A DNA stretch of 64,000 nt from Microbacterium sp. MYb45 (GTDB lineage: Bacteria > Actinomycetota > Actinomycetes > Actinomycetales > Microbacteriaceae). The stretch spans positions 45,779-109,778 of the forward strand of contig NZ_PCPG01000011.1 in the NCBI RefSeq assembly GCF_002979655.1, in the 5' to 3' direction. This document shows, piece after piece, positions 57,513-64,000 of the stretch. Numbering within the stretch: the first letter of the stretch is position 1; each line of letters opens with the position of its first letter. The position numbers and the translations under genes are program-made. The notes under the pieces were generated by a model, which saw only the letters and a program-made list of their open reading frames with translations, had not been told where the DNA came from and did not search any database.

Positions 57513-58166
57513 GTGACCCCCGCCCGCAGCTACCCCGCGACCATCGCGGCCGCGGTCGAGCACGAGACGGTCATCCGCAAGTCGCGCTTCCTCACCCGCG
57601 TCGAACCCGTCTCGTCGGTCGAGCAGGCCGAAGCGGTGATCGCCGGCATCCGCAAGCGGGCCTGGGACGCGAACCACAACTGCACCGCGATGATCACCGG
57701 TCTGCTCGGTGATCAGGCGCGATCGTCGGATGACGGAGAGCCCTCGGGCACCGCGGGCATCCCGATGCTGGAGGTGCTGCGGCGCCGGGAGCTGACCGAC
57801 GTGGTCGCGGTGGTGACACGGTACTTCGGCGGTGTGAAGCTCGGAGCGGGCGGTCTCGTGCGCGCTTACTCCTCGGCGGTGTCCGAGACGCTCGACCTGG
57901 CGACCCTGGTGCGGCGTGCGGCGCTCCGACAGGTGACGCTCGAGGTGCCGCATGCGGATGCCGGGCGCTACGACAACCTGCTGCGCGACTGGGCGGGGCA
58001 TCACGGTGCGACGCTGGGCGAGCCGACCTACGCGGCGATTGCCACGCTCGAGCTGTGGGCGCCCGAGGCGGAGCTTCCGAGGCTCACCGATGACCTGGCC
58101 GCAGCATCCGCCGGTGCGGTCGTCCCCGTGCTGGGCGTCGAGCGCATCGTCGACGTCCCCGACTGA
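57513..58166 (+). CDS. YigZ/IMPACT-family protein
   Basis: 217 residues: N-terminal UPF0029 domain (KSRFLTRVEPVSSVEQAEAV; DDGEPSGTAGIPMLEVLRRR; YFGGVKLGAGGLVRAYSSAV) and a C-terminal ferredoxin-like domain. GTG 57513 has TATCGT 7 bases upstream and no ribosome site (leaderless); GTG 57504 is an alternative. Molecular role of YigZ is not settled; eukaryotic IMPACT acts on translation control. Confidence 0.9.
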   Translation: MTPARSYPATIAAAVEHETVIRKSRFLTRVEPVSSVEQAEAVIAGIRKRAWDANHNCTAMITGLLGDQARSSDDGEPSGTAGIPMLEVLRRRELTDVVAVVTRYFGGVKLGAGGLVRAYSSAVSETLDLATLVRRAALRQVTLEVPHADAGRYDNLLRDWAGHHGATLGEPTYAAIATLELWAPEAELPRLTDDLAAASAGAVVPVLGVERIVDVPD

Positions 58167-58244
58167 ACCATCGAGGCCGGCGGGATCGGCGAAACCACAA
58201 GGATCGGCGGATATCCTGGATGCCGCGGTCGCGGAGGGAGAGCG

Positions 58245-59165
58245 ATGTTCGACAGTCCGCTCTCGGCTTCGGCCTACGAGATCCTCGAGGTCGACCCCGG
58301 CGTCGACGACGTCGAGCTGCGCCGCGCCTACCGTCTGCGCCTGCGTCAGACCCACCCCGACACCGGTGGCGACGCGGCGATCTTCATCCAGGTGCAGCGC
58401 GCCTGGGAGCTGATCGGCACCGCCGAGGGTCGCGCCGCCTACGACCGCCGGACCGGTGTGACCCACGAGGCGGGCTCCGAGTGGAGCGGGTGGCGTCCGC
58501 CGCCGACCCGCACCGACACGCGCCCGCGGGCCCGGTCGTACGGCCACCCCGGCGGCTGGCGCCGCGAGCGCTATCTCGACCTCATCCGCGAATGGGCGGG
58601 GCGCGGCGTCGAGGTGCCCGATCCCTACGACCCCGCGCTCGTGCGCTCGGCGCCGCGTGACCTGCGCCGGCTCCTCGCCGACGCCCTGGCGGAGGAGGCC
58701 ACCGCCCGCACGGTGTCCGACCTGGGCATGGGCTACACGGTGTGGCACGACGTCGCCGCCGGAGCCGATGCCGACGACAAGCTCGACCACGTGGTGCTGG
58801 GCCCCTCGGGCCTGTACGGCGTGATGTCGGAGGACTTCGGCGGGGTCGTCGGCTTCCGTCGCGGCGAGATCACGGGACCGAGCCTCGGCACCCGCGCGCC
58901 CGTGACCGCCGCGCTCGGGCGGATGCGCACGGTGGCCAAGGCCGCCCGCGTGAAGTTCGGCGGTGCGATCATCGTGCTCCCCGACGACGACCTCTCCCAG
59001 GCGGTCACCCCGCTCGGCACGACCCGCGGCGTCCCGGTCGTGGTGGTTCGGCGCAGCGCGCTCGCGATGGTGCTGCGTCAGGGCGTTCCACAGGCGCGGG
59101 CCATCGGCGGCAACGAGCTGTTCGACGTGCGCACCCGACTGCAGCAGACCGTCCGCTTCGTCTGA
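58245..59165 (+). CDS. J-domain protein with NERD-like C-terminal domain
   Basis: 306 residues. Residues 7-68 are a J domain with the HPD motif in RQTHPDTGGD. A linker follows (PPPTRTDTRPRARSYGHPGG), then about residues 160-290 resemble the NERD nuclease-related fold: DDKLDHVVLGPSGLYGVMSE. The usual catalytic Lys after the beta hairpin is not seen, so nuclease activity is doubtful. GGAGGGAGAGCG precedes ATG 58245. A J domain implies partnership with DnaK. Confidence 0.75.
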   Translation: MFDSPLSASAYEILEVDPGVDDVELRRAYRLRLRQTHPDTGGDAAIFIQVQRAWELIGTAEGRAAYDRRTGVTHEAGSEWSGWRPPPTRTDTRPRARSYGHPGGWRRERYLDLIREWAGRGVEVPDPYDPALVRSAPRDLRRLLADALAEEATARTVSDLGMGYTVWHDVAAGADADDKLDHVVLGPSGLYGVMSEDFGGVVGFRRGEITGPSLGTRAPVTAALGRMRTVAKAARVKFGGAIIVLPDDDLSQAVTPLGTTRGVPVVVVRRSALAMVLRQGVPQARAIGGNELFDVRTRLQQTVRFV

Positions 59166-59201
59166 CCCGGTGGCCGGCCCCGCCCCGACCCGTCCAGCCC
59201 C

Positions 59202-59283
59202 GACGATTCGCCGAGTCCAGGACGATCCGCCGAGAGGTCCGAGGGGATTCCTCGGCGAATCGTCACCCCATCGGCGAATCATC
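59202..59283. repeat. Palindromic array D: phased GACGATTCGCCGAG motif
   Basis: Forward copies at 59202 (GACGATTCGCCGAG) and 59221 (GACGATCCGCCGAG); reverse copies at 59251 (CTCGGCGAATCGTC) and 59270 (ATCGGCGAATCATC). Both pairs are offset by exactly 19 bp. Copy 1 and copy 3 are perfectly complementary over 14 bp. It fills the gap between the J-domain gene and the phosphatase gene (both plus strand). Confidence 0.85.
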
Positions 59284-59312
59284 CGAGGGCCGGCGGGGGT
59301 TACGGTGTCGTT

Positions 59313-59969
59313 GTGCCTGCACGCGAACCGATACTCGAACACCCCATCTCCGAAGCACCGGCCGGAAAGCTGGTGCTCCTGCGCCACGGCGAGACCGAAT
59401 GGTCGCGGACCGGGAGGCACACGGGGCTCACCGACATCCCCCTCACGGCGCGCGGCGAGGATCTGGCCCGTCGCGCGGGTGCGCTCGTGGCGGACTACGA
59501 CTTCTCGCTCGTTCTGACGTCTCCGCTCGTGCGGGCGCAGCGCACCGCGGAGCTCGCGGGCCTGCACGCCGAGATCGATCCGCTGCTCGTCGAGTGGGAC
59601 TACGGCGGATACGAGGGTCGCACCACGAAGGACATCCGTGCGGAGCTCGGCTACGGCTGGAGCACCTTCACCCACGGCGTGATCCCCGGGCGCACCCCCG
59701 GCGAGACCGTGGAAGAGGTCGCCGCGCGGGCGTCGCGGGTGCTCACGCGGGTGCTGCCGGCGATGTCGCAGGGAGACGTCGCGCTGGTCGCGCACGGCCA
59801 CTTCCTGCGCATCCTGACGGCGGTGTACCTGCGGCTCGCTCCGCGCTTCGGCGCCCAGATCAGCCTGGATGCCGGATCGGTGTCGGTGCTCGGCTTCGCG
59901 CGCGAGCAGCCCGCCATCCTGTCGTGGAACTACGGCCCGGAGCTGCCTTCGGCACCCGCCGAATCCTGA
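59313..59969 (+). CDS. Histidine phosphatase (phosphoglycerate-mutase-like)
   Basis: 218 residues: catalytic RHGETEWS motif (about residue 25), SPLVRAQRTAELAG and the second His in VAHGHFLRIL. Distinct from true glycolytic Pgm by size and motif; broad phosphatase likely. GTG 59313 comes 6 bases after TACGGT with no ribosome site: leaderless. Confidence 0.91.
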   Translation: MPAREPILEHPISEAPAGKLVLLRHGETEWSRTGRHTGLTDIPLTARGEDLARRAGALVADYDFSLVLTSPLVRAQRTAELAGLHAEIDPLLVEWDYGGYEGRTTKDIRAELGYGWSTFTHGVIPGRTPGETVEEVAARASRVLTRVLPAMSQGDVALVAHGHFLRILTAVYLRLAPRFGAQISLDAGSVSVLGFAREQPAILSWNYGPELPSAPAES

Positions 59970-60013
59970 CGCGACGGGTATGCGCGCGCCGCACCGAGGA
60001 GTAGCGTGCCCGC

Positions 60014-60979
60014 ATGGCGATCACGACGGAGACGATGCAGTGGCTGCTCGACGGTGACCCTGCGCTGCGCTGGCAGGTGGAGCGCGACCTGCTGCGGGAG
60101 CCCGAGCAGGTGTGGCAGGCGACGCGCGCCCGGGTGGCGACCGAAGGATTCGGCGCCGCTCTCCTCGCTCGACAGGACGACGACGGCCAGTGGGCCGGCG
60201 GCGCCTTCTTCCCGGCGGGCTTCTTCGGCAGCCCGGAGGCCGAGGAGCCGGGGCAGCCGTGGACGGCCACGACCTGGTCGCTGAACGATCTGCGCGAGTG
60301 GGGCGTGGATGCCGCCGTGCTCGGCGACACCGCGGAGCGGCTGGCGCGGAACAGCCGGTGGGAGTACGACGACCTGCCCTATTGGGGCGGCGAGGTCGAC
60401 GTGTGCATCAACGCCTACACGCTGGCGAACGGCGCCTGGCTGGGGGCGGACGTGGCCGCCCTCGCCCGATGGTTCCCCGCTCACCGCCTCGACGACGGCG
60501 GGTGGAACTGCGAGGCGGAGGAGGGCGACTCGGTGCGGTCGTCGTTCCACTCCACGCTCAACGCCCTGCGCGGGATGCTCGCCTACGAGCGACTCACCGG
60601 CGACACGTCGTTGCGCGAGGCGCGGCACTCGGGCGAGGAGTATCTGCTGCGGCGTCGGCTGCTGTACCGCGACTCGACCGGCGAGCAGGTCGGCCCGTTC
60701 GTGGGGCGCTTCGTGTATCCGAGTCGTCACCGGTACAGCGCGCTGACGGCCCTGGACCACTTCCGCGAGGTGTCACTCGTCGAGGGCGGCGCACCCGACG
60801 ACCGGATCGCGGATGCCGTCGAGCTGGTCCGCGCCGCGCGACGGGCGGACGGCACGTGGACGCAGACCACTCCGCTCGCCGGGCGCACCTGGTTCCCGGT
60901 CGATGCCGGGGAGGGTCATCCCTCCCGCTGGCTGACACTCCTCGGCACCCGCGTGCTCGACTGGGCCGGACGCGCCTGA
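60014..60979 (+). CDS. Alpha/alpha-toroid protein, squalene-cyclase-repeat-like
   Basis: 321 residues with repeated QW-like motifs (DDGQWAGGAFFPAGF; DDGGWNCEAEEGDSVRSSFH; ADGTWTQTTPLAGRTWFPVD) typical of terpenoid-cyclase-type toroids. The cyclase DxDD motif is absent, so terpene cyclisation is unlikely. Widespread in Actinobacteria, function unknown. ATG 60014 lies 6 bases after TAGCGT: leaderless. Confidence 0.75.
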   Translation: MAITTETMQWLLDGDPALRWQVERDLLREPEQVWQATRARVATEGFGAALLARQDDDGQWAGGAFFPAGFFGSPEAEEPGQPWTATTWSLNDLREWGVDAAVLGDTAERLARNSRWEYDDLPYWGGEVDVCINAYTLANGAWLGADVAALARWFPAHRLDDGGWNCEAEEGDSVRSSFHSTLNALRGMLAYERLTGDTSLREARHSGEEYLLRRRLLYRDSTGEQVGPFVGRFVYPSRHRYSALTALDHFREVSLVEGGAPDDRIADAVELVRAARRADGTWTQTTPLAGRTWFPVDAGEGHPSRWLTLLGTRVLDWAGRA

Positions 60980-61023
60980 GTCGAGGCCGCACCCCGCGGC
61001 GCAGCATCCTGATATGCGTTCTT

Positions 61024-61058
61024 TTGAGTTATTCAAATAACGGGGTACACTCGAGGCA
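61024..61058 (+). promoter_or_regulatory. Leaderless promoter and Fur/PerR-type operator before furA
   Basis: TTGAGT (-35, 61024-61029), 16 bp, TACACT (-10, 61046-61051), then 6 bases to ATG 61058, which is the likely start point. GTTATT-CA-AATAAC (61028-61041) is a perfect inverted repeat over the -35 and spacer, in the place expected for autoregulation by the encoded repressor. Confidence 0.85.
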
Positions 61059-61480
61059 TGGAGACAGAACTCGACTCGGCGCTTCGCGTTGCCGGGCTTC
61101 GGGCGACCGCGGGCCGCGTCGCCGTTCTCGAGGCTCTCGACTCCATGGCCCATACGGATGCGGAGCGGGTCTACCGCGCCGTGTCCGAAGTGCTGCCGAC
61201 CACGTCGATCCAGTCGGTGCACAACATCCTCGCGGACCTGACGACGGCGGGCCTCATCCGCCGGATCGAACCGGCAGGTTCCGCGGCGCTCTATGAGCGG
61301 CGCATCGACGACAACCACCACCACGTCGTCTGCACCTCCTGCGGTGCGGTCGGCGATGTGGACTGCGTCGTCGGCGAAGCGCCGTGTCTCACCCCGTCCT
61401 CGACGGGCGGATTCACCGTCCAGACCGCCGAGGTCACCTTCTGGGGCCTCTGCCCCAGCTGCCAGAACGCCGCGCAATAG
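61058..61480 (+). CDS. furA: Fur-family peroxide/iron regulator (FurA/CatR/PerR-like)
   Basis: 140 residues: winged helix (RATAGRVAVLEALDSMAHTD; TSIQSVHNILADLTTAGLI), metal sites in NHHHVVCTSCGAVGD and LCPSCQ. Lies 66 bp before katA on the same strand; the furA-kat pairing is well known in Actinobacteria, where the repressor senses peroxide. Leaderless with an operator over its promoter. Confidence 0.92.
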   Translation: METELDSALRVAGLRATAGRVAVLEALDSMAHTDAERVYRAVSEVLPTTSIQSVHNILADLTTAGLIRRIEPAGSAALYERRIDDNHHHVVCTSCGAVGDVDCVVGEAPCLTPSSTGGFTVQTAEVTFWGLCPSCQNAAQ

Positions 61481-61546
61481 CCGACCGCCCACCGCCCATC
61501 CACGGATGGGGGTATTCGTCGCGCCTGCACGGAGAAGGAGAGAACC

Positions 61547-63016
61547 ATGACGAAACCTGCTGATTCGCACCGTCCGTCCACCACCACGCAGGCCGGAGCC
61601 CCGATCGTGAGCGACGAGCATTCGCTGACGGTCGGCCCCGACGGACCCACGGTCCTGCACGACCACTACCTGGTCGAGAAGCTCGCGGCGTTCAACCGCG
61701 AGCGCGTGCCGGAGCGCAACCCGCACGCGAAGGGCGGCGGCGCCTTCGGCGAATTCGTCGTCACGGAAGACGTGTCGGCGTACACCCGCGCCGCGGTCTT
61801 CCAGAAGGGCGCGAAGAGTGAGGCGCTCATCCGCTTCTCGACGGTCGCCGGCGAGCAGGGTTCGCCCGACACCTGGCGCGACGTGCGCGGGTTCTCGCTG
61901 CGTCTGTACACGGAAGAGGGCAACCTCGACATCGTCGGCAACAACACCCCGACATTCTTCCTGCGCGACGCGATCAAGTTCCCGGACTTCATCCACTCCC
62001 AGAAGCGCCTCGGCGACTCGGGTCTGCGCGACCCCGACATGCAGTGGGACTTCTGGACGCTCTCTCCCGAGACCGCGCACCAGGTCACCTACCTCATGGG
62101 CGACCGCGGCCTCCCGCGCAGCTGGCGGCACATGAACGGTTACGGCTCGCACACCTTCTCGTGGGTGAACGAAGCCGGTGAGCTCTTCTGGATGCGCTAC
62201 CACTTCGTCTCGAACCAGGGCGTCGAGGCGATGGGCGCCGAGGAGGCGCAGCAGCTCGCCGGATCCGACGCCGACTTCTACCGCCGCGACCTGTTCGACT
62301 CGATCGCCCGCGGCGACCACCCCTCCTGGGATCTGTACGTGCAGATCATGCCGTACGGCGAGGCGAAGGACTACCGGTTCAACCCGTTCGACCTCACCAA
62401 GACCATCTCGCTCAAGGACTACCCGCGCATCAAGGTCGGCACGCTGACCCTGAACCGGAATCCGGAGAACTTCTTCACGCAGATCGAGCAGGCCGGCTTC
62501 TCGCCCAGCAACCTGGTGCCCGGCACCGGGCTCTCGCCGGACAAGATGCTGTTGGGCCGCATCTTCGCGTACCCCGATGCCCAGCGTCACCGCATCGGTC
62601 CGAACTACAACCAGCTGCCCGTGAACCAGCCGCACGCGGCCGAGGCGCGCAACTACCAGCACGAAGGTTCGATGCGGTACCAGCACAACGACGCCGCACA
62701 CCGCACCTACCACCCGAACTCGTTCGGCGCAGCCGGGGGCCCCGAGGCGGATCCGACCGTGGCGCTCGAGGCGAACTGGGAGGCCGACGGCCAGCTCGTG
62801 CGCTCGGCGGCCACGCTGCACGCCGAGGACGACGACTTCGGCCAGGCGGGCACGCTCTACCGTGAGGTCTTCGACGGCGAGCAGCGAGCGCGGTTCCTCG
62901 AGACCCTCACCGGGCAGGGCCGCTCCATCACCATCGACGACATCCGCGAGCGGTTCTTCCAGTACTGGACGAACGTGGATGCCGAGCTCGGCGCAGCCCT
63001 GCGGGATCGGGTCTGA
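61547..63016 (+). CDS. katA: Monofunctional heme catalase
   Basis: 489 residues, small-subunit clade. Catalytic His in [13 protein letters not shown], Asn in [10 protein letters not shown], proximal Tyr in [13 protein letters not shown]. Breaks down hydrogen peroxide. AAGGAGAGAACC precedes ATG 61547. Cotranscription with furA and peroxide control are likely. Array E follows its stop codon. Confidence 0.96.
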   Translation: MTKPADSHRPSTTTQAGAPIVSDEHSLTVGPDGPTVLHDHYLVEKLAAFNRERVPERNPHAKGGGAFGEFVVTEDVSAYTRAAVFQKGAKSEALIRFSTVAGEQGSPDTWRDVRGFSLRLYTEEGNLDIVGNNTPTFFLRDAIKFPDFIHSQKRLGDSGLRDPDMQWDFWTLSPETAHQVTYLMGDRGLPRSWRHMNGYGSHTFSWVNEAGELFWMRYHFVSNQGVEAMGAEEAQQLAGSDADFYRRDLFDSIARGDHPSWDLYVQIMPYGEAKDYRFNPFDLTKTISLKDYPRIKVGTLTLNRNPENFFTQIEQAGFSPSNLVPGTGLSPDKMLLGRIFAYPDAQRHRIGPNYNQLPVNQPHAAEARNYQHEGSMRYQHNDAAHRTYHPNSFGAAGGPEADPTVALEANWEADGQLVRSAATLHAEDDDFGQAGTLYREVFDGEQRARFLETLTGQGRSITIDDIRERFFQYWTNVDAELGAALRDRV

Positions 63017-63028
63017 TCCGCGCCATCC

Positions 63029-63130
63029 GCTGAGACCCCGTCTTCGCGCCGAGACCCCCTCCTGCCCACGTCGGCAGGAGGGGGTCTCGGCGTTACAGCG
63101 GGGTCTCGGGGTTGGAGGCCGGGTCTCGGC
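63029..63130. repeat. Palindromic array E: phased GCCGAGACCCC motif, five copies
   Basis: Forward copies at 63029 (GCTGAGACCCC) and 63048 (GCCGAGACCCC); reverse copies at 63081 (GGGGTCTCGGC), 63100 (GGGGTCTCGGG) and 63120 (CGGGTCTCGGC). Offsets in each orientation are 19, 19 and 20 bp. The inner pair extends to a perfect 19-bp stem (63048-63066 and 63073-63091) with a 6-base loop, so it may also end katA transcription. Confidence 0.85.
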
Positions 63131-63182
63131 GCAGGGGCGCGGGAGCAGCACCCCTGACGCGGAACAGGGCCAAGATGGAAGG

Positions 63183-63983
63183 GTGGCCACCCCCCTCTCC
63201 GACCTGACCAGCATGCCCGACCCGCAGCACGTGTACGCCGCCGACGGCACACGCCTGGCGACGTACACCTGGGGCGATCCGGATGCTCCCGTCGTCGTGA
63301 TCGTGCACGGATTCGCGTCGAGCGCCCGCGACAACTGGGCCCTCACCGGCTGGGTGCGCGAGCTCGACCGCGCCGGCTACCGGGTGCTCGCGCTCGATCA
63401 GCGTGGGCATGGGCGCAGCGAGAAGCCGCACGATCCGGAGGGGTACCGCATCCGGACACTGGTGACCGATGTCGAGACCGTGATGGACACGTACCTCGTG
63501 GACGACGCGTTCTACGTCGGCTACTCGCTCGGAGCCCGCGTGGGCTGGGAAGTGGTGCGCGAGCTGCCCCACCGCATCGGCCGGGCGGTGCTCGGCGGAG
63601 TGCCGGACGGCATCCCCCTGGCCCGCCTCGACCTGGACCAGGTGCGGGCGTACATCGCCGACGGCACCCCGGTCGCCGACCCCACGACGCAGAACTACAT
63701 CGCGCTGACGGAGCGGGTACCCGGCAACGACCTGCAGGCACTGGTCGCGCTCGCGGAAGGGATGCGGTCGTCAGGGATGATCGACCCCGATCCATCGGAT
63801 GCGCCGACGCGCCCGATCCTGTTCGCCACGGGTTCGAAGGATGCCATCATCGAGGGTTCACGGGCACTGGCGTCCGCGGCCCCCGACGGTCGCTTCTTCG
63901 AGATCCCGAACCGGAACCACTTCAACGCTCCGGGATCGCGGGACTTCAAAGAAGCGGCGCTGGCGTTCCTCTCCGAGGCGTAG
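63183..63983 (+). CDS. Alpha/beta hydrolase
   Basis: 266 residues: VVVIVHGFASSARDNW, nucleophile elbow YVGYSLGARVGWE (Ser), RGHGRSEKPHD, Asp in GSKDAIIEG and His in NRNHFNAPG. Epoxide-hydrolase/esterase-like family; substrate unknown. GTG 63183 has CAAGAT 6 bases upstream and no ribosome site, so it is probably leaderless. A shorter ATG start at 63213 exists. Confidence 0.88.
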   Translation: MATPLSDLTSMPDPQHVYAADGTRLATYTWGDPDAPVVVIVHGFASSARDNWALTGWVRELDRAGYRVLALDQRGHGRSEKPHDPEGYRIRTLVTDVETVMDTYLVDDAFYVGYSLGARVGWEVVRELPHRIGRAVLGGVPDGIPLARLDLDQVRAYIADGTPVADPTTQNYIALTERVPGNDLQALVALAEGMRSSGMIDPDPSDAPTRPILFATGSKDAIIEGSRALASAAPDGRFFEIPNRNHFNAPGSRDFKEAALAFLSEA

Positions 63984-64000
63984 CCGCCCGCCCGCTCGCC

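Overview
This is a gene-dense, high-GC actinobacterial chromosome segment. Gene content and style fit the Microbacteriaceae, most likely Microbacterium or a close relative, but I cannot fix the species. Supporting signs are short operons with 4-base ATGA/GTGA overlaps, many GTG starts, and many apparently leaderless genes (a TAnnnT box about 6 bases before the start codon). The pairing of a ClgR/PopR-type regulator with a clpP pair, the branched-chain keto-acid dehydrogenase genes, and cysteine-free L28/L33/S14 also fit. I saw no rRNA, tRNA, insertion sequence, prophage or CRISPR array.

Layout. (1) 1-8406: a minus-strand carbohydrate operon: kdgD, a 2,5-dioxovalerate dehydrogenase, a sugar-binding lipoprotein, a GH51 arabinofuranosidase, a glucarate-dehydratase-like enolase and a GH2 beta-galactosidase cut by the left edge. 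A 17-bp palindrome lies in front. It joins hydrolysis of plant oligosaccharides to aldarate breakdown into 2-oxoglutarate. (2) 8438-15359: a CopD-CtaG membrane protein, HU, a TetR/hydrolase divergent pair, a DUF559 nuclease-like gene, L28-L33-S14 (zinc-free forms) and a 3-methyladenine glycosylase. (3) 15361-22262: a zinc block: a Zur box, znuA-znuC-znuB, zur, a YcgR-like permease, a YcgQ-like protein and a membrane-anchored beta-propeller protein. (4) 22303-26960: branched-chain keto-acid dehydrogenase E2, E1-beta, E1-alpha and an aromatic aminotransferase. (5) 27036-31858: an RHH/Doc toxin-antitoxin pair, a VapC remnant, a secreted-hydrolase-like gene, a tyrosine phosphatase and purB, which appears to start at CTG. 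(6) 32027-39921: transport, rhodanese, alcohol dehydrogenase, ribA and MarR genes. (7) 39968-43793: a PopR/ClgR-like regulator, two ClpP proteins (one without the catalytic serine), an atypical response regulator and a LasA-like M23 peptidase. (8) 43941-64000: metabolic and transport genes, a MMPL-kinase-regulator operon, a J-domain protein and a leaderless Fur-katalase pair.

The most unusual structure is a set of five intergenic palindromic arrays (12599-12667, 13613-13681, 31893-31978, 59202-59283, 63029-63130). Each has two direct copies of a 10-15 bp motif followed by two or three inverted copies. Neighbouring copies in one orientation are offset by 19 bp in 9 of 11 cases (18 and 20 in the others). 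The core sequence differs between most loci but the spacing holds. Two arrays with the same core flank the DUF559 gene. I do not recognise this as a named repeat family.

All coordinates and motifs were read by eye. Functional names are family-level recognition, without database searches.
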